A stretch of DNA of 34,339 nucleotides from an uncultured Bacillota bacterium (GCA_948907985.1 CAQWMM010000021.1:1-34339), one strand, 5' to 3'. Numbered from the stretch's first letter, positions 15,353 to 23,750 are shown. Numbers and translations: made by a program. Notes: a model not told the origin generated them from the sequence alone.

Positions 15353-15384
15353 TTGAAAAAATTGACGTAATTTTCTAAAAGAAA

Positions 15385-15414
15385 TTGCAAAACATATTTA
15401 GTGTGTGGTATAAT
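15385..15414 (+). promoter_or_regulatory. promoter of ftsH
   Basis: TTGCAA (15385-15390) and TATAAT (15409-15414), spacing 18 bp, about 50 bases upstream of the ftsH start. Confidence 0.7.
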
Positions 15415-15462
15415 TAGAATTAATAAGATGATGTTTTTAGTAGTAAGGAGTGAATAATAGCT

Positions 15463-17415
15463 TTGCAGAAGCAACTAAAAAATGTAACGATTTTTCTGCT
15501 GCTGGTTTTGATGGTGGTTTCACTTTACATGATTAGCGCGGATACGGAACCGCAGGCCAGAGAGCTTAATTATATGGGCGAGTTTCGGCCGATGGTGGTA
15601 AACGGGCAGATTGCCAGCGTGGAGGTGCGGCCTCAGGGCAACGACACCACCATTTATAACGGCAAGCTGAAAAACGGCTCGGATTATTATACGCAAGGCC
15701 CGGCAGACGACACCATATCATCATTTTTTGAGGAAAACGGCGTTACCAACGTTAAGTATAACGGCGTGCCGGAGCCAAACTTTTGGACGCAGCTTTTGTT
15801 ATCTCTGCTGCCGATTCTGCTGATTGGCGCGTTTCTGTTCTTTATGCTCAATCAGGGGCAGGGCGGCGGCAAGGTTATGCAGTTCGGCAAAAGCCGGGCG
15901 CGGCTGCATTTGGATGAGAAAAAACGCACCACCTTTAAGGATGTGGCCGGCATTGACGAGGTTATCGAAGAGTTGGCCGAAGTGGTGGACTTTTTGAAAA
16001 CCCCCAAAAAATATAACCAACTGGGCGCGAAGATCCCGAAAGGCGTTTTGCTTTATGGTTCTCCCGGTACCGGCAAAACTCTGTTGGCCAAAGCGGTGGC
16101 CGGTGAGGCCGGCGTGCCGTTTTTCACCATCAGCGGCTCTGACTTTGTGGAGATGTTTGTGGGCGTCGGTGCGTCGCGTGTGCGCGATTTGTTTGATACC
16201 GCCAAAAAACACGCTCCCTGCATTATTTTTATTGACGAGATTGACGCGGTTGGCCGGCAGCGCGGTTCTGGCGTGGGCGGCGGCCATGACGAGCGCGAGC
16301 AGACGTTGAACCAGCTTTTGGTGGAAATGGACGGTTTTGCGGCCAACGAGGGAATTATTGTTTTGGCCGGCACCAACCGGCCGGATATTCTGGACCCGGC
16401 TTTGCTGCGTCCCGGTCGTTTTGACCGGCAGATTGCTGTTGGCGCGCCGGATATTAAAGGGCGCGAGGCTATTTTGAAGGTTCACGCCAAAGGCAAACAG
16501 ATTGCCGACGATGTTGATATGAAAGTAATCGCCAAACGTACGCCCGGCTTTACCGGCGCGGATTTGGCTAACCTGCTGAACGAGGCGGCGCTGCTGGCGG
16601 CGCGCCGCAACAAGGTTAGAGTGGAGATGGCCGAGGTTGAAGAGGCCGTGGAAAGAGTGATCGCCGGACCGGAGAAAAAATCGCATGTGATTAATCCCGG
16701 TGAGAAAAAATTGGTGTCCTACCATGAGGCCGGCCATGCGGTTGCCTGTTATTATCTGGAGCATACCGATCCGGTGCATAAGGTGAGCATTATTCCGCGC
16801 GGTATGGCTGGCGGCTATACCCTGATGCTGCCGGAAGAGGACGTTAATTATCAGACTAAAACCCGGATGCTGGAGCAGGTGGTGGTGATGCTGGGTGGTC
16901 GTATCTCGGAGCAGCTGATGCTGGGCGATATCAGCACCGGCGCCAGCAACGATCTGGAGCGCGCTACGGATATTGTGCGCCAGATGATTACCCGTTACGG
17001 TATGTCGGAGCAGTTAGGCTCTCTTACCTTTGAAACCGATCGCAACCATATCTTTTTGGGGCGCAGTCTGGGGGCGGAGCGCAATTACAGTGAAACGACC
17101 GCTTGCGAAATTGATAAAGAGGCCAAGCGGCTGATGGACGAATGTTACAGCCGCTGCACGGAGATTTTGCAAACACATAGCGATAAGCTGCATATTATCG
17201 CCCAGGCTTTGATGGAGCAGGAAACCCTTGACGCTGATGAATTTTATCGTTTGATGGAGGGCCGGGAAGAGGCCGAAACCAGCGGGACGGACAGCAATAA
17301 TGACCAGCCCGGGGCTGGCGGCGAGGCCGCCCCGATTATTGGCGCGGCCCCTGCTGTGGATGGCATGCTGGCGGTTAAACTGCCCAAGCTGCCGGCGGCG
17401 CCGCCGCTTTCCTGA
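15463..17415 (+). CDS. ftsH: ATP-dependent zinc metalloprotease FtsH
   Basis: A 650-residue membrane-bound AAA+ protease that degrades damaged membrane proteins and regulatory proteins. Order: N-terminal transmembrane segment (about 7-27), external domain, second transmembrane segment (about 108-128), AAA domain with Walker A G199-SPGTGKT and Walker B F256-I-D-E-I-D, then the protease domain with H421-E-A-G-H425. The Walker A has Ser at the second position where most FtsH have Pro; its ATP-binding GKT is intact. The C-terminal tail (about 610-650) is Gly/Ala/Pro-rich and low complexity. The start is TTG 15463 with AAGGAG 12 bases upstream, rather far; no better in-frame start exists. Confidence 0.96.
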   Translation: MQKQLKNVTIFLLLVLMVVSLYMISADTEPQARELNYMGEFRPMVVNGQIASVEVRPQGNDTTIYNGKLKNGSDYYTQGPADDTISSFFEENGVTNVKYNGVPEPNFWTQLLLSLLPILLIGAFLFFMLNQGQGGGKVMQFGKSRARLHLDEKKRTTFKDVAGIDEVIEELAEVVDFLKTPKKYNQLGAKIPKGVLLYGSPGTGKTLLAKAVAGEAGVPFFTISGSDFVEMFVGVGASRVRDLFDTAKKHAPCIIFIDEIDAVGRQRGSGVGGGHDEREQTLNQLLVEMDGFAANEGIIVLAGTNRPDILDPALLRPGRFDRQIAVGAPDIKGREAILKVHAKGKQIADDVDMKVIAKRTPGFTGADLANLLNEAALLAARRNKVRVEMAEVEEAVERVIAGPEKKSHVINPGEKKLVSYHEAGHAVACYYLEHTDPVHKVSIIPRGMAGGYTLMLPEEDVNYQTKTRMLEQVVVMLGGRISEQLMLGDISTGASNDLERATDIVRQMITRYGMSEQLGSLTFETDRNHIFLGRSLGAERNYSETTACEIDKEAKRLMDECYSRCTEILQTHSDKLHIIAQALMEQETLDADEFYRLMEGREEAETSGTDSNNDQPGAGGEAAPIIGAAPAVDGMLAVKLPKLPAAPPLS

Positions 17416-17476
17416 AATCCTTGCTTTAACAAAAGGGATGAAAAATGCTAATGAGAACGCATATTTGAAAATTGAC

Positions 17477-17518
17477 AAACTAAGGTGAGCATGAAGCTTG
17501 CCTTAGTTTTGTTGTTAT
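17477..17518 (+). terminator. terminator after ftsH
   Basis: A 14-bp stem with two wobbles (17477-17490 with 17496-17509), 5-nt loop, then TTGTTGTT. The T-run is interrupted, so some read-through to the HD/folate genes is possible. Confidence 0.65.
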
Positions 17519-17526
17519 GAACACGT

Positions 17527-17548
17527 CCATTTGATTTAAGTCAAATGG
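17527..17548. promoter_or_regulatory. perfect inverted repeat CCATTTGA-N6-TCAAATGG
   Basis: An 8-bp perfect palindrome just upstream of the HD-domain gene. There is no T-run, so it is not a simple terminator. A close relative lies at 30276-30299. Confidence 0.5.
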
Positions 17549-17574
17549 CATCCTTAAATAAAGGAGAGAAAACT

Positions 17575-18075
17575 TTGCGCAAGGCAAATAAACAAATGGA
17601 ACGGGTGAACGCTATCTTGCGCCATCCGGATTATCAAAGCTGGATTATTGCCAACAATCAGGCGGAGCAGGGGCGGGATTTTTGCCGCCATGGTCTGGAG
17701 CACGCTTTTGACGTGGCGCGGATTGCTTATGCGCTGTGGCTGGACTGCGGCGGCAATCCGGTGGCCAAGGATATAGTTTATGCGGCGGCGCTGCTGCATG
17801 ACGTGGGGCGCTGGCAGCAGTATGCCGATCCGGATATTGACCATGCCGAGGCCTCGGCGGAATTGGCCGAACCTTTGCTGTTGGCGGTGGGTTATCACCC
17901 GGAGGTGGCGGCAGAAATCTGTAAGGCGGTGCGTCTGCACCGGCAGGGAGCGGAGGGCGGATTGGCGCAAATTTTAAGCCAGGCGGACAAAATGAGCCGG
18001 CCATGCTTTCTTTGCCCATCGCGGGCTAAATGCGCCTGGCCGGAGCAAAAAAAGAATGTGGAGCTGATTTATTAG
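17575..18075 (+). CDS. HD-domain phosphohydrolase
   Basis: A 166-residue HD-superfamily metal-dependent hydrolase. Metal ligands: H43 (LEHAFDVA), H75-D76 (AALLHDVGRW) and D138 (SQADKMSR). After the last ligand a cysteine cluster, C144-x2-C147-x5-C153, may bind metal. The substrate is unknown; related proteins act on nucleotides or phosphate esters. TTG 17575 has AAAGGAGAG directly upstream and is a better start than ATG 17545, which overlaps the palindrome. It stops 4 bases before folP, so it belongs to the folate operon, which hints at a link to pterin or nucleotide metabolism. Confidence 0.85.
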   Translation: MRKANKQMERVNAILRHPDYQSWIIANNQAEQGRDFCRHGLEHAFDVARIAYALWLDCGGNPVAKDIVYAAALLHDVGRWQQYADPDIDHAEASAELAEPLLLAVGYHPEVAAEICKAVRLHRQGAEGGLAQILSQADKMSRPCFLCPSRAKCAWPEQKKNVELIY

Positions 18076-18079
18076 AAAT

Positions 18080-19321
18080 ATGAGCGGTGATGATTTTAAT
18101 TTAACCTGTCTGGCCGTTGGCGGCTCTTGCGCGGCCAGCGTGAGCCGGGCCATGGAGCGGATTGGCGTCAGCCCTTATGCCTGCCGGCATATGAGCTGGA
18201 AAGGCGATTTCTTCGCTTTGCGGGCGGAGAATTTGCGCGCCCCGGCCGCCAATATCCTGAAACAGGAGTTCTTAGCCAAAGGGGCGGACGCGGCGGTTAA
18301 CTCGCAGGTGATTTTAGGCCAGCCGGAACGCTCCAGCGTGCTTATGCTGGCGACCGCTGCGCAATATGGCCGGATTTGCCGGGGCCTGCGCCGGCAGCAG
18401 TTTGGCCTGCCTGCTCTGGCGGATGAGATCGAGCAGGCGTTGATTAATATTCGGCAGGAAAACTGGCAGCTGTCGCTTGGCGGCGGGCGGGTGCTGCCGC
18501 TTGGCGGCGGCTGCCGGATTATGGGTATTTTGAACCTTACCCCCGATTCTTTTTCTGACGGCGGCAGTTATGCCTCGGTGGAGCAGGCGGTGGATAGGGC
18601 TCTGCAAATGCGCGCCGAGGGCGCTTATATCATTGATGTGGGGGGCGAATCTACCCGGCCTGGTCATCAGCAGATTAGCATTGAAGAAGAAATTGGGCGG
18701 GTTGTGCCGGTAATTCGGCGGCTGAAAGCTGCTGCGGCGGATCTGCCGGTTTCTATTGATACCTACAAGCCGCAGGTGGTGGCGGCGGCCCTGGCGGCTG
18801 GCGCGGATATTATCAACGATATTTGGGGGCTGCAATATCCCGCTGACGAGCAGCATCAAATGGCGGCGCTGGCGGCGGAATACGGCTGCCCGGTGGTGGT
18901 AATGCACAACCGGGACAATATAGCGTCTGATTTGGATGTGTCAGGCGAGCTGCCCCGTTTTTTCCGCCAGGCCCGTCAGATTGCCCGTGCTGCCGGCGTT
19001 AAAGACGAGCAGTTGATTTTGGATATTGGCTTTGGCTTTGGCAAAACTCCGGAACAGAATATGCAGGCTTTAGCGTACACGGCGGCTTTGCGGATTTTGG
19101 GACGGCCAATTCTGGTGGCGGCCTCGCGTAAATCTACTCTGGGGTTGCTTTGCGGCCAGCCGGTGGATAAACGTTTGTTGGCAACGGCGGCTGTTACCGC
19201 GCAGGCGGCGCTGGCGGGGGCGGCGCTGGTGCGGGTGCACGACGTGGCCGCGGCGGCGGACGTTCTGGCTGTGAGCAACGCCTTATATAAAATTAATATT
19301 GGTGAAGAGCTGCATATTTAA
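18080..19321 (+). CDS. folP: dihydropteroate synthase with N-terminal extension
   Basis: A 413-residue enzyme that joins 6-hydroxymethyl-dihydropterin pyrophosphate to p-aminobenzoate in folate synthesis. The catalytic barrel runs from about 145: MGILNLTPDSFSDGG (148-162), DVGGESTRPG (186-195), then DIGFGFGKTPEQN and ASRKSTLG downstream. About 145 residues precede it, so the protein is well over the usual 280. The extension has a helical ALRAENLRAPAANILKQE segment and no motif I can name; similar long FolP forms occur in Clostridia. It sits in the order HD-folP-folB-folK. Confidence 0.95.
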   Translation: MSGDDFNLTCLAVGGSCAASVSRAMERIGVSPYACRHMSWKGDFFALRAENLRAPAANILKQEFLAKGADAAVNSQVILGQPERSSVLMLATAAQYGRICRGLRRQQFGLPALADEIEQALINIRQENWQLSLGGGRVLPLGGGCRIMGILNLTPDSFSDGGSYASVEQAVDRALQMRAEGAYIIDVGGESTRPGHQQISIEEEIGRVVPVIRRLKAAAADLPVSIDTYKPQVVAAALAAGADIINDIWGLQYPADEQHQMAALAAEYGCPVVVMHNRDNIASDLDVSGELPRFFRQARQIARAAGVKDEQLILDIGFGFGKTPEQNMQALAYTAALRILGRPILVAASRKSTLGLLCGQPVDKRLLATAAVTAQAALAGAALVRVHDVAAAADVLAVSNALYKINIGEELHI

Positions 19322-19378
19322 AAAAATTTAAGTTTAATAAACGGCTGATTATAAATTAATTCAGGAGTAAAGATTTTT

Positions 19379-19774
19379 ATGTATAATGAAATACTTCATC
19401 AAGATAAAATTATTTTGCCGCAGATGAGTTTTTGGGCCTGTCATGGGGCGCTGCCGCAGGAGCGAACCGAAAAGCAGGAATTTAAACTTTATGTGGAGAT
19501 GTTTTTGGATACCTGCGAGGCGGCGGAAAGCGACGATTTGGCCGATACGGTTGATTATGGCCAGACTTACCTGATGATTGAAAAAATAATGCAGGGCGAA
19601 CACCATAATCTGCTGGAGAGCCTGGCCTCTGAAATTGCCCACGCTCTGCTGGCCAACGAACTGGTGCAGGCGGTTACGGTGCGGCTGGAGAAGTGCGCCG
19701 CGCCGCTGGCCCCAAGGTTGAAAGCCCCGGCGATCGTTGAAATCAACCGGACGGTGGCCGACTATGGTTTGTGA
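19379..19774 (+). CDS. folB: dihydroneopterin aldolase
   Basis: A 131-residue enzyme that cleaves dihydroneopterin to 6-hydroxymethyl-dihydropterin. Visible family features are the N-terminal FWACHGALPQER, where family members carry a conserved GxxxEE-like region, the TVDYG segment, and NLLESLASEIAHALL followed by VTVRLEKCAAPL. AGGAG lies 11 bases before ATG 19379. Its end overlaps folK by 11 bases, the usual folB-folK coupling. Confidence 0.93.
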   Translation: MYNEILHQDKIILPQMSFWACHGALPQERTEKQEFKLYVEMFLDTCEAAESDDLADTVDYGQTYLMIEKIMQGEHHNLLESLASEIAHALLANELVQAVTVRLEKCAAPLAPRLKAPAIVEINRTVADYGL

Positions 19775-20285
19775 GATTGGCCGGCTGGTTTATCTTGGTT
19801 TGGGCAGCAATTTGGGCGACCGGGCAGCGAACCTGCGCCAGGGTTTGGAACTTTTGGCGGCGGCCGGGCTGAAAATTGAGGATTGTTCCAGCTTGTATGA
19901 AACCGCCCCCTGGGGGGGCGTGGAGCAGCCGGATTTTTATAATTTGGCTGTGCGCGGCCAAACCCGCCTGGAACCGCTGGCGCTGTTAGCCCTGGCCAAG
20001 GATATTGAACGGCGGGTTGGCCGGCGGCCGGGGGTGCGCTGGGGCGCCAGAATTTTGGATATTGATATTTTATTATATGAAGAATTGACTTTTTTCGCCG
20101 AAGGGCTTATAATTCCACATAAGGAGATGGGCAGCCGGGCGTTTGTGTTGGCGCCGCTTTTGGAGATTGCGCCGGATTTGGCAATCCCTGTCGTGGGCGG
20201 CGGACAACAGCAAGCCGCCGGCCTTTGGGCGGCGCTGCCGGAAAAAGAGCGGCAGAGCGTACGCTTGGTTGGCCCGTTGGCCTGA
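19764..20285 (+). CDS. folK: 6-hydroxymethyl-dihydropterin pyrophosphokinase
   Basis: A 173-residue kinase making the pterin pyrophosphate used by FolP. Signatures: YLGLGSNLGDR near the N-terminus, YETAPWG, DFYNLAV, and RWGARILDIDILLY (family RWGPRxIDIDIL). The frame extends to TTG 19737, but ATG 19764, with GGTGG nearby and an 11-base overlap with folB, gives the normal family start. The last residues are followed at once by an in-frame ATG for the panC frame. Confidence 0.94.
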   Translation: MVCEIGRLVYLGLGSNLGDRAANLRQGLELLAAAGLKIEDCSSLYETAPWGGVEQPDFYNLAVRGQTRLEPLALLALAKDIERRVGRRPGVRWGARILDIDILLYEELTFFAEGLIIPHKEMGSRAFVLAPLLEIAPDLAIPVVGGGQQQAAGLWAALPEKERQSVRLVGPLA

Positions 20286-20312
20286 ATGTGGCAGGAAAGG
20301 GGTAAAAGAAAA

Positions 20313-21155
20313 ATGGAATTGATTAAAACTGTGGCGGAAATGGCGGAGTTGGGCCGCAAATGGCGGGCCGAGAACCTGCGGGTCGGTTTGGTGCCTACTA
20401 TGGGTTATCTGCACGAGGGCCATTTGGCGTTGGCCAAACAGGCGGTGGCAGAAAATGACCTGGCGGTAATCAGTATTTTTGTTAATCCAATTCAATTTGG
20501 GGCAAACGAGGACTTGGATACTTATCCCCGCGATCTGACGGGGGATTTGGCCAAAGCGGAATCGGTAGGGGTTAAATATGCTTTTGCGCCGCAGGCCGCA
20601 GATATGTATCCCGCTGATTTTGGCACCACAATGAATGTGGCTGGGGTTACGGAAACTCTGTGCGGGGCCAGCCGGAAAGGGCACTTCCAGGGCGTGTGCG
20701 TGGTGCTGACCAAGCTGTTTAATCTGGCGCAGCCAACCAGGGCTTATTTTGGCCAGAAAGACGGCCAGCAGTTGGCGGTAGTGCGCAAGCTGGCGCAGGA
20801 TTTGAATATGCCAGTGGAGATTTGCGGAGTACCGATTGTGCGCGAGGCCGACGGGTTGGCTAAAAGTTCGCGCAACGTTTATTTGGATGAGGAATGTCGT
20901 CAGCAGGCTTTGGTGCTCAGCCAGAGTTTACAGCTGGCCAAGCGTTTGTATGACGGGGGCGAGCGGGACGCCGGCCTGATTAAGGCGGCGGTGCAGGCGC
21001 ATATTGAAACCGCGCCGCTGGCGCAGATTGAGTATGTGGAGATTGTCGACGCTAAAACAATGCAGCCGGTGTTGCAGCCGGAGCGTCAGGCCATGTTGGC
21101 CTTGGCCGTTCGCTTTAAGACAACGCGTTTGATTGATAATATTTTGCTGGGCTGA
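20313..21155 (+). CDS. panC: pantothenate synthetase
   Basis: A 280-residue enzyme that condenses pantoate and beta-alanine with ATP. The nucleotide-binding motif PTMGYLH34-EGH37 is present, with SIFVNPIQFGANEDLDTYPR and YFGQKDGQQLAVV downstream, and the KSSRNVYL segment that closes the active site. The frame can start at ATG 20286, abutting the folK stop, but ATG 20313 has AAAGGGG about 10 bases upstream and the usual N-terminus MELIKTV. It joins the folate genes to panD; panB is not in the window. Confidence 0.95.
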   Translation: MELIKTVAEMAELGRKWRAENLRVGLVPTMGYLHEGHLALAKQAVAENDLAVISIFVNPIQFGANEDLDTYPRDLTGDLAKAESVGVKYAFAPQAADMYPADFGTTMNVAGVTETLCGASRKGHFQGVCVVLTKLFNLAQPTRAYFGQKDGQQLAVVRKLAQDLNMPVEICGVPIVREADGLAKSSRNVYLDEECRQQALVLSQSLQLAKRLYDGGERDAGLIKAAVQAHIETAPLAQIEYVEIVDAKTMQPVLQPERQAMLALAVRFKTTRLIDNILLG

Positions 21156-21194
21156 TTGAGCCGGAAAAATTAGAGAGAGGCTGGGATTTCGCTG

Positions 21195-21737
21195 ATGAAT
21201 AAGCTTTTGATTGTAGTTGATTATCAAAACGATTTTGTGAATGGTTCGCTTGGTTTTGCCGGGGCCGAGGCGCTGGATGAAGTGATCGCCGCTAAGATTA
21301 AACAGTATCAGGCCGATGGGGACAAGGTTGTGGTTACTATGGACACCCACGAGGATGATTATTTGCGCACCCAGGAGGGGCGCAAGCTGCCGGTGCGCCA
21401 TTGTATCCGCAACACGGAGGGCTGGCAGGTTCATGGCTTGACCGGCGCTTTGGTGGAAGACTGCCGCGCTTTTGAAAAGCCGGTTTTTGGTTCGGCGGCG
21501 CTGTTTGATTATCTGCGCGGCTGCGCAGCCTTTGAGCAGATTGAGCTTTGCGGTCTGGTGAGCAATATTTGTGTTATCAGCAATGCTGTTTTGGTTAAAT
21601 GCGCCCAGCCGGAAACCCCCGTGGTGGTTGACGCCATGGCCTGCGCCGCGCCGGACCCGGATCTGCACTTGGCGGCGCTTCAGGTTATGGAGGGATTGCA
21701 GATTGAAATTATTAACAAAAATAAATTGAAAAAATAG
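21195..21737 (+). CDS. isochorismatase-like cysteine hydrolase (nicotinamidase-type)
   Basis: A 180-residue cysteine hydrolase. The triad is D9 (VVDYQNDF), K95 (FEKPVFGS) and C126 (LVSNICVISNA), with the cis-peptide segment just before the cysteine. The length and the RHCIRNTEGWQVH segment resemble nicotinamidase-related proteins, but the histidine metal ligands of true nicotinamidases are not clear, so the substrate is left open. It lies between panC and panD on the same strand. Confidence 0.85.
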   Translation: MNKLLIVVDYQNDFVNGSLGFAGAEALDEVIAAKIKQYQADGDKVVVTMDTHEDDYLRTQEGRKLPVRHCIRNTEGWQVHGLTGALVEDCRAFEKPVFGSAALFDYLRGCAAFEQIELCGLVSNICVISNAVLVKCAQPETPVVVDAMACAAPDPDLHLAALQVMEGLQIEIINKNKLKK

Positions 21738-21738
21738 C

Positions 21739-21766
21739 TTGCAATTCCTGTAAAATAGTGTATACT
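21739..21766 (+). promoter_or_regulatory. promoter of panD
   Basis: TTGCAA (21739-21744) and TATACT (21761-21766), spacing 16 bp. It lies right after the upstream stop codon. A small inverted repeat (AATTAG-TTAGG-CTAATT, 21781-21797) falls early in the leader. Confidence 0.65.
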
Positions 21767-21845
21767 TAAATGAACGCATCAATTAGTTAGGCTAATTGTA
21801 TTTAGCTAAAAATGTTTAGCAAGATTCCTTGGAGGTTACAGCAGC

Positions 21846-22226
21846 ATGAATCTTACCATGTTAAAGTCCAAACTGCACCGGGTTACGGTTACGGAAGCAA
21901 ACCTGAATTACGTTGGCAGCATCACGATTGACTCGGATTTGATGGCCGCCGCCAACATCCTGCCCAACGAGCAGGTGCACGTTGTGGATAACAACAATGG
22001 CTCCCGGTTGGTTACATACGCCATCCCAGGGCCGGCCGGTTCCGGCGTTATCTGCCTGAACGGTTCGGCGGCCAGATTGGTTCAGCCCGGCGATATTGCG
22101 ATTATTATGGTTTACGCTACAATGAGCGCGGAAGAGGCCCAGTCTTTTGAACCAACGGTGGTTTTGGTGGATGAAAAGAACCAAATCGCAGAGGTTTTTG
22201 CCGAAAAGCATGGCGAAATCAAATAA
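21846..22226 (+). CDS. panD: aspartate 1-decarboxylase proenzyme
   Basis: A 126-residue proenzyme making beta-alanine for pantothenate. It cuts itself between G24 and S25 (YVGSITID), and S25 becomes the pyruvoyl cofactor. K9, Y22 and the NGSAAR segment, all needed for processing or catalysis, are present. TTGGAGG precedes ATG 21846 at good spacing. It has its own promoter and ends at a strong terminator. Confidence 0.96.
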   Translation: MNLTMLKSKLHRVTVTEANLNYVGSITIDSDLMAAANILPNEQVHVVDNNNGSRLVTYAIPGPAGSGVICLNGSAARLVQPGDIAIIMVYATMSAEEAQSFEPTVVLVDEKNQIAEVFAEKHGEIK

Positions 22227-22245
22227 ACCAGAATAAGCAAACAGC

Positions 22246-22289
22246 AAAATGACACAGCTCGGATCTAGATCCGGCGCTGTGTCATTTTT
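22246..22289 (+). terminator. strong terminator after panD
   Basis: A 13-bp stem (22246-22258 with 22276-22288) topped by a second palindrome CGGATC-TA-GATCCG, with a T-run at the end. Confidence 0.9.
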
Positions 22290-22316
22290 GGTTTGGGCGC
22301 ATAAAATACTTATAAA
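22288..22316 (+). promoter_or_regulatory. candidate promoter of the cysteine desulfurase gene
   Basis: TTGGTT (22288-22293) and TATAAA (22311-22316), spacing 17 bp, immediately after the panD terminator. Confidence 0.5.
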
Positions 22317-22365
22317 GCTCGGCAGTTGCCAATGGGGCAATAAATTGTTAAGGGGAATGATCAAA

Positions 22366-23514
22366 ATGAGAATATATTTTGACAACAGCGCCACCACCCG
22401 TCCCTATCCGGAGGTGGCTGAGGCAATGCAGGCTTGTCTGCTGGAAAACTGGGGCAATCCCAGCGCTATCCACAGTTTTGGCCGCGACGCTTATGACGCG
22501 CTATCCCAGGCCAGAGAGCAGGTGGGCGGGCTGCTGAACGCCGAGCCGGGAGAGGTTTATTTTACGTCCGGCGGCACCGAGGCGGATAATCTGGCGATCC
22601 TGGGTGTGGCGGAGCGTTTTCAGCGGGGCCATATCATCACCAGCAGCATTGAGCACGCCGCGGTGTTGGGCTGCTGCCGTTATCTGGAAAAGCAGGGATT
22701 TGCGGTCAGCTATCTGCCGCCGGATCAGGACGGCCTGGTCAGCGCCGCCCAGGTGGAAGCGGCTTTGCGGCCGGATACGTTGTTAGTGAGCCTGATGTTG
22801 GCGAACAATGAAGTCGGCTCTATCCAGCCGGTGGCCGAGGTTGGCCGGCTGTTGGCCGACCGGGGCGTGCTTTTGCATACCGACGCGGTGCAGGCGGTGG
22901 GTAAAATGCCGGTAGACGTGCAGGATTTGGGGGTGGATATGCTGACGCTCTCCGGCCATAAAATCAACGGCCCCAAAGGGGTGGGCGCGCTTTATGTGCG
23001 CCATGGGGTGGATTTGCAGCCCCGGCTTTGGGGCGGCGGGCAGGAGCGGCGAATACGCAGCGGCACCGAGAATATGCCGGGAATTGTGGGGTTGGGCGTG
23101 GCCGCCCGGCTTACGCGGGAGCGTTGGCCACAACAGGTTAGCCGAGCCGGGCAGGTGCGCGATTGTTTTTTGGCGGAGGTTCAACGGCTGGTTGACGGGG
23201 CGGTGGTAAACGGCGGCCTGGTCAGGCGGCTGCCCAGCAACCTGAATATGAGTTTTCAGGATGTGGAGGGGGCGGCGCTGCTGTTGTTTCTGGATTTGGC
23301 CGGTGTGGCGGCCAGCGCGGCCTCGGCTTGCAGCTCCGGCCGGGCGGAGCCCTCGCATGTTTTGCAGGCCATGGGGCTGGCGGAGTGGCGTTTGCGGGGC
23401 GCGGTGCGTTTTAGCTTTGGTTGGGAGAACACGCTTGACGAGGCCCGGCAGGCGGCGCAGATTTTGGCGGAGCAGGTTAAATTGCTGCGCCGGGATAAAC
23501 ACACGGAGGGTTGA
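22366..23514 (+). CDS. cysteine desulfurase (NifS/IscS type)
   Basis: A 382-residue PLP enzyme that takes sulfur from cysteine for Fe-S clusters or thiolated tRNAs. The PLP lysine is K199 in LSGHKINGPKG; the substrate-side histidine lies in SSIEHAAV; the persulfide cysteine is C322 in SASACSSGRAEPS, within a long loop typical of group I enzymes. ATG 22366 has AAGGGG about 10 bases upstream; the frame extends back to 22249 but through the panD terminator, so that start is rejected. No scaffold gene (nifU/iscU) or mnmA is adjacent, so the specific partner is unknown. Confidence 0.94.
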   Translation: MRIYFDNSATTRPYPEVAEAMQACLLENWGNPSAIHSFGRDAYDALSQAREQVGGLLNAEPGEVYFTSGGTEADNLAILGVAERFQRGHIITSSIEHAAVLGCCRYLEKQGFAVSYLPPDQDGLVSAAQVEAALRPDTLLVSLMLANNEVGSIQPVAEVGRLLADRGVLLHTDAVQAVGKMPVDVQDLGVDMLTLSGHKINGPKGVGALYVRHGVDLQPRLWGGGQERRIRSGTENMPGIVGLGVAARLTRERWPQQVSRAGQVRDCFLAEVQRLVDGAVVNGGLVRRLPSNLNMSFQDVEGAALLLFLDLAGVAASAASACSSGRAEPSHVLQAMGLAEWRLRGAVRFSFGWENTLDEARQAAQILAEQVKLLRRDKHTEG

Positions 23515-23515
23515 T

Positions 23516-23701
23516 ATGATGCTGTGGCTGTTGCTGCTTTTTTGTGGGTTTCTGGCTTTGCCGGCTCTGCTTTGCTGCCTGGCCGGCGGCTGGCTGCTGC
23601 TGTTGGCTCTGCCGGCGATGATCTGCTGGCTGGTTTTAGGCTGGTGGGTTTGGTTGGCCTGGCTGGCCTGGCGGCGGCGGGGCGACGACGACTATGTGTA
23701 A
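23516..23701 (+). CDS. tryptophan-rich mini membrane protein, unknown
   Basis: A 61-residue protein beginning MMLWLLLLFCGF, with two hydrophobic stretches (about 3-22 and 25-52) that hold 8 tryptophans in all, and ending RRRGDDDYV. GGAGGG lies 6 bases before ATG 23516, one base past the cysteine desulfurase stop, so it is translationally well placed. The same frame is open further upstream inside the desulfurase gene, but that part is a shadow. No family is recognised. Its position ahead of spoIIR and ylmC could mean a role at the membrane in sporulation, but that is a guess. Confidence 0.6.
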   Translation: MMLWLLLLFCGFLALPALLCCLAGGWLLLLALPAMICWLVLGWWVWLAWLAWRRRGDDDYV

Positions 23702-23720
23702 AAAATAAAAGCCGTTTAAG

Positions 23721-23750
23721 GTTTAAGTCTGGTAAAAATTGGGCATAAAA
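23721..23750 (+). promoter_or_regulatory. possible sigma-F-type promoter of spoIIR
   Basis: GTTTA (23721-23725), 15-bp spacer, then GGGCATAAAA (23741-23750). The -35 fits the forespore sigma-F pattern GYWTA and the spacing is right; the -10 is a partial match. In Bacillus, spoIIR is controlled by sigma-F. Confidence 0.35.

Noticed and set aside
22249..22365. N-terminal extension of the cysteine desulfurase
   Set aside because: It would be translated through the panD terminator hairpin; ATG 22366 has an SD and the normal family N-terminus.
23261..23515. Longer version of the mini membrane protein starting inside the cysteine desulfurase gene
   Set aside because: The upstream part is an arginine- and tryptophan-rich out-of-frame reading of the desulfurase; the SD and ATG at 23516 define the real start.
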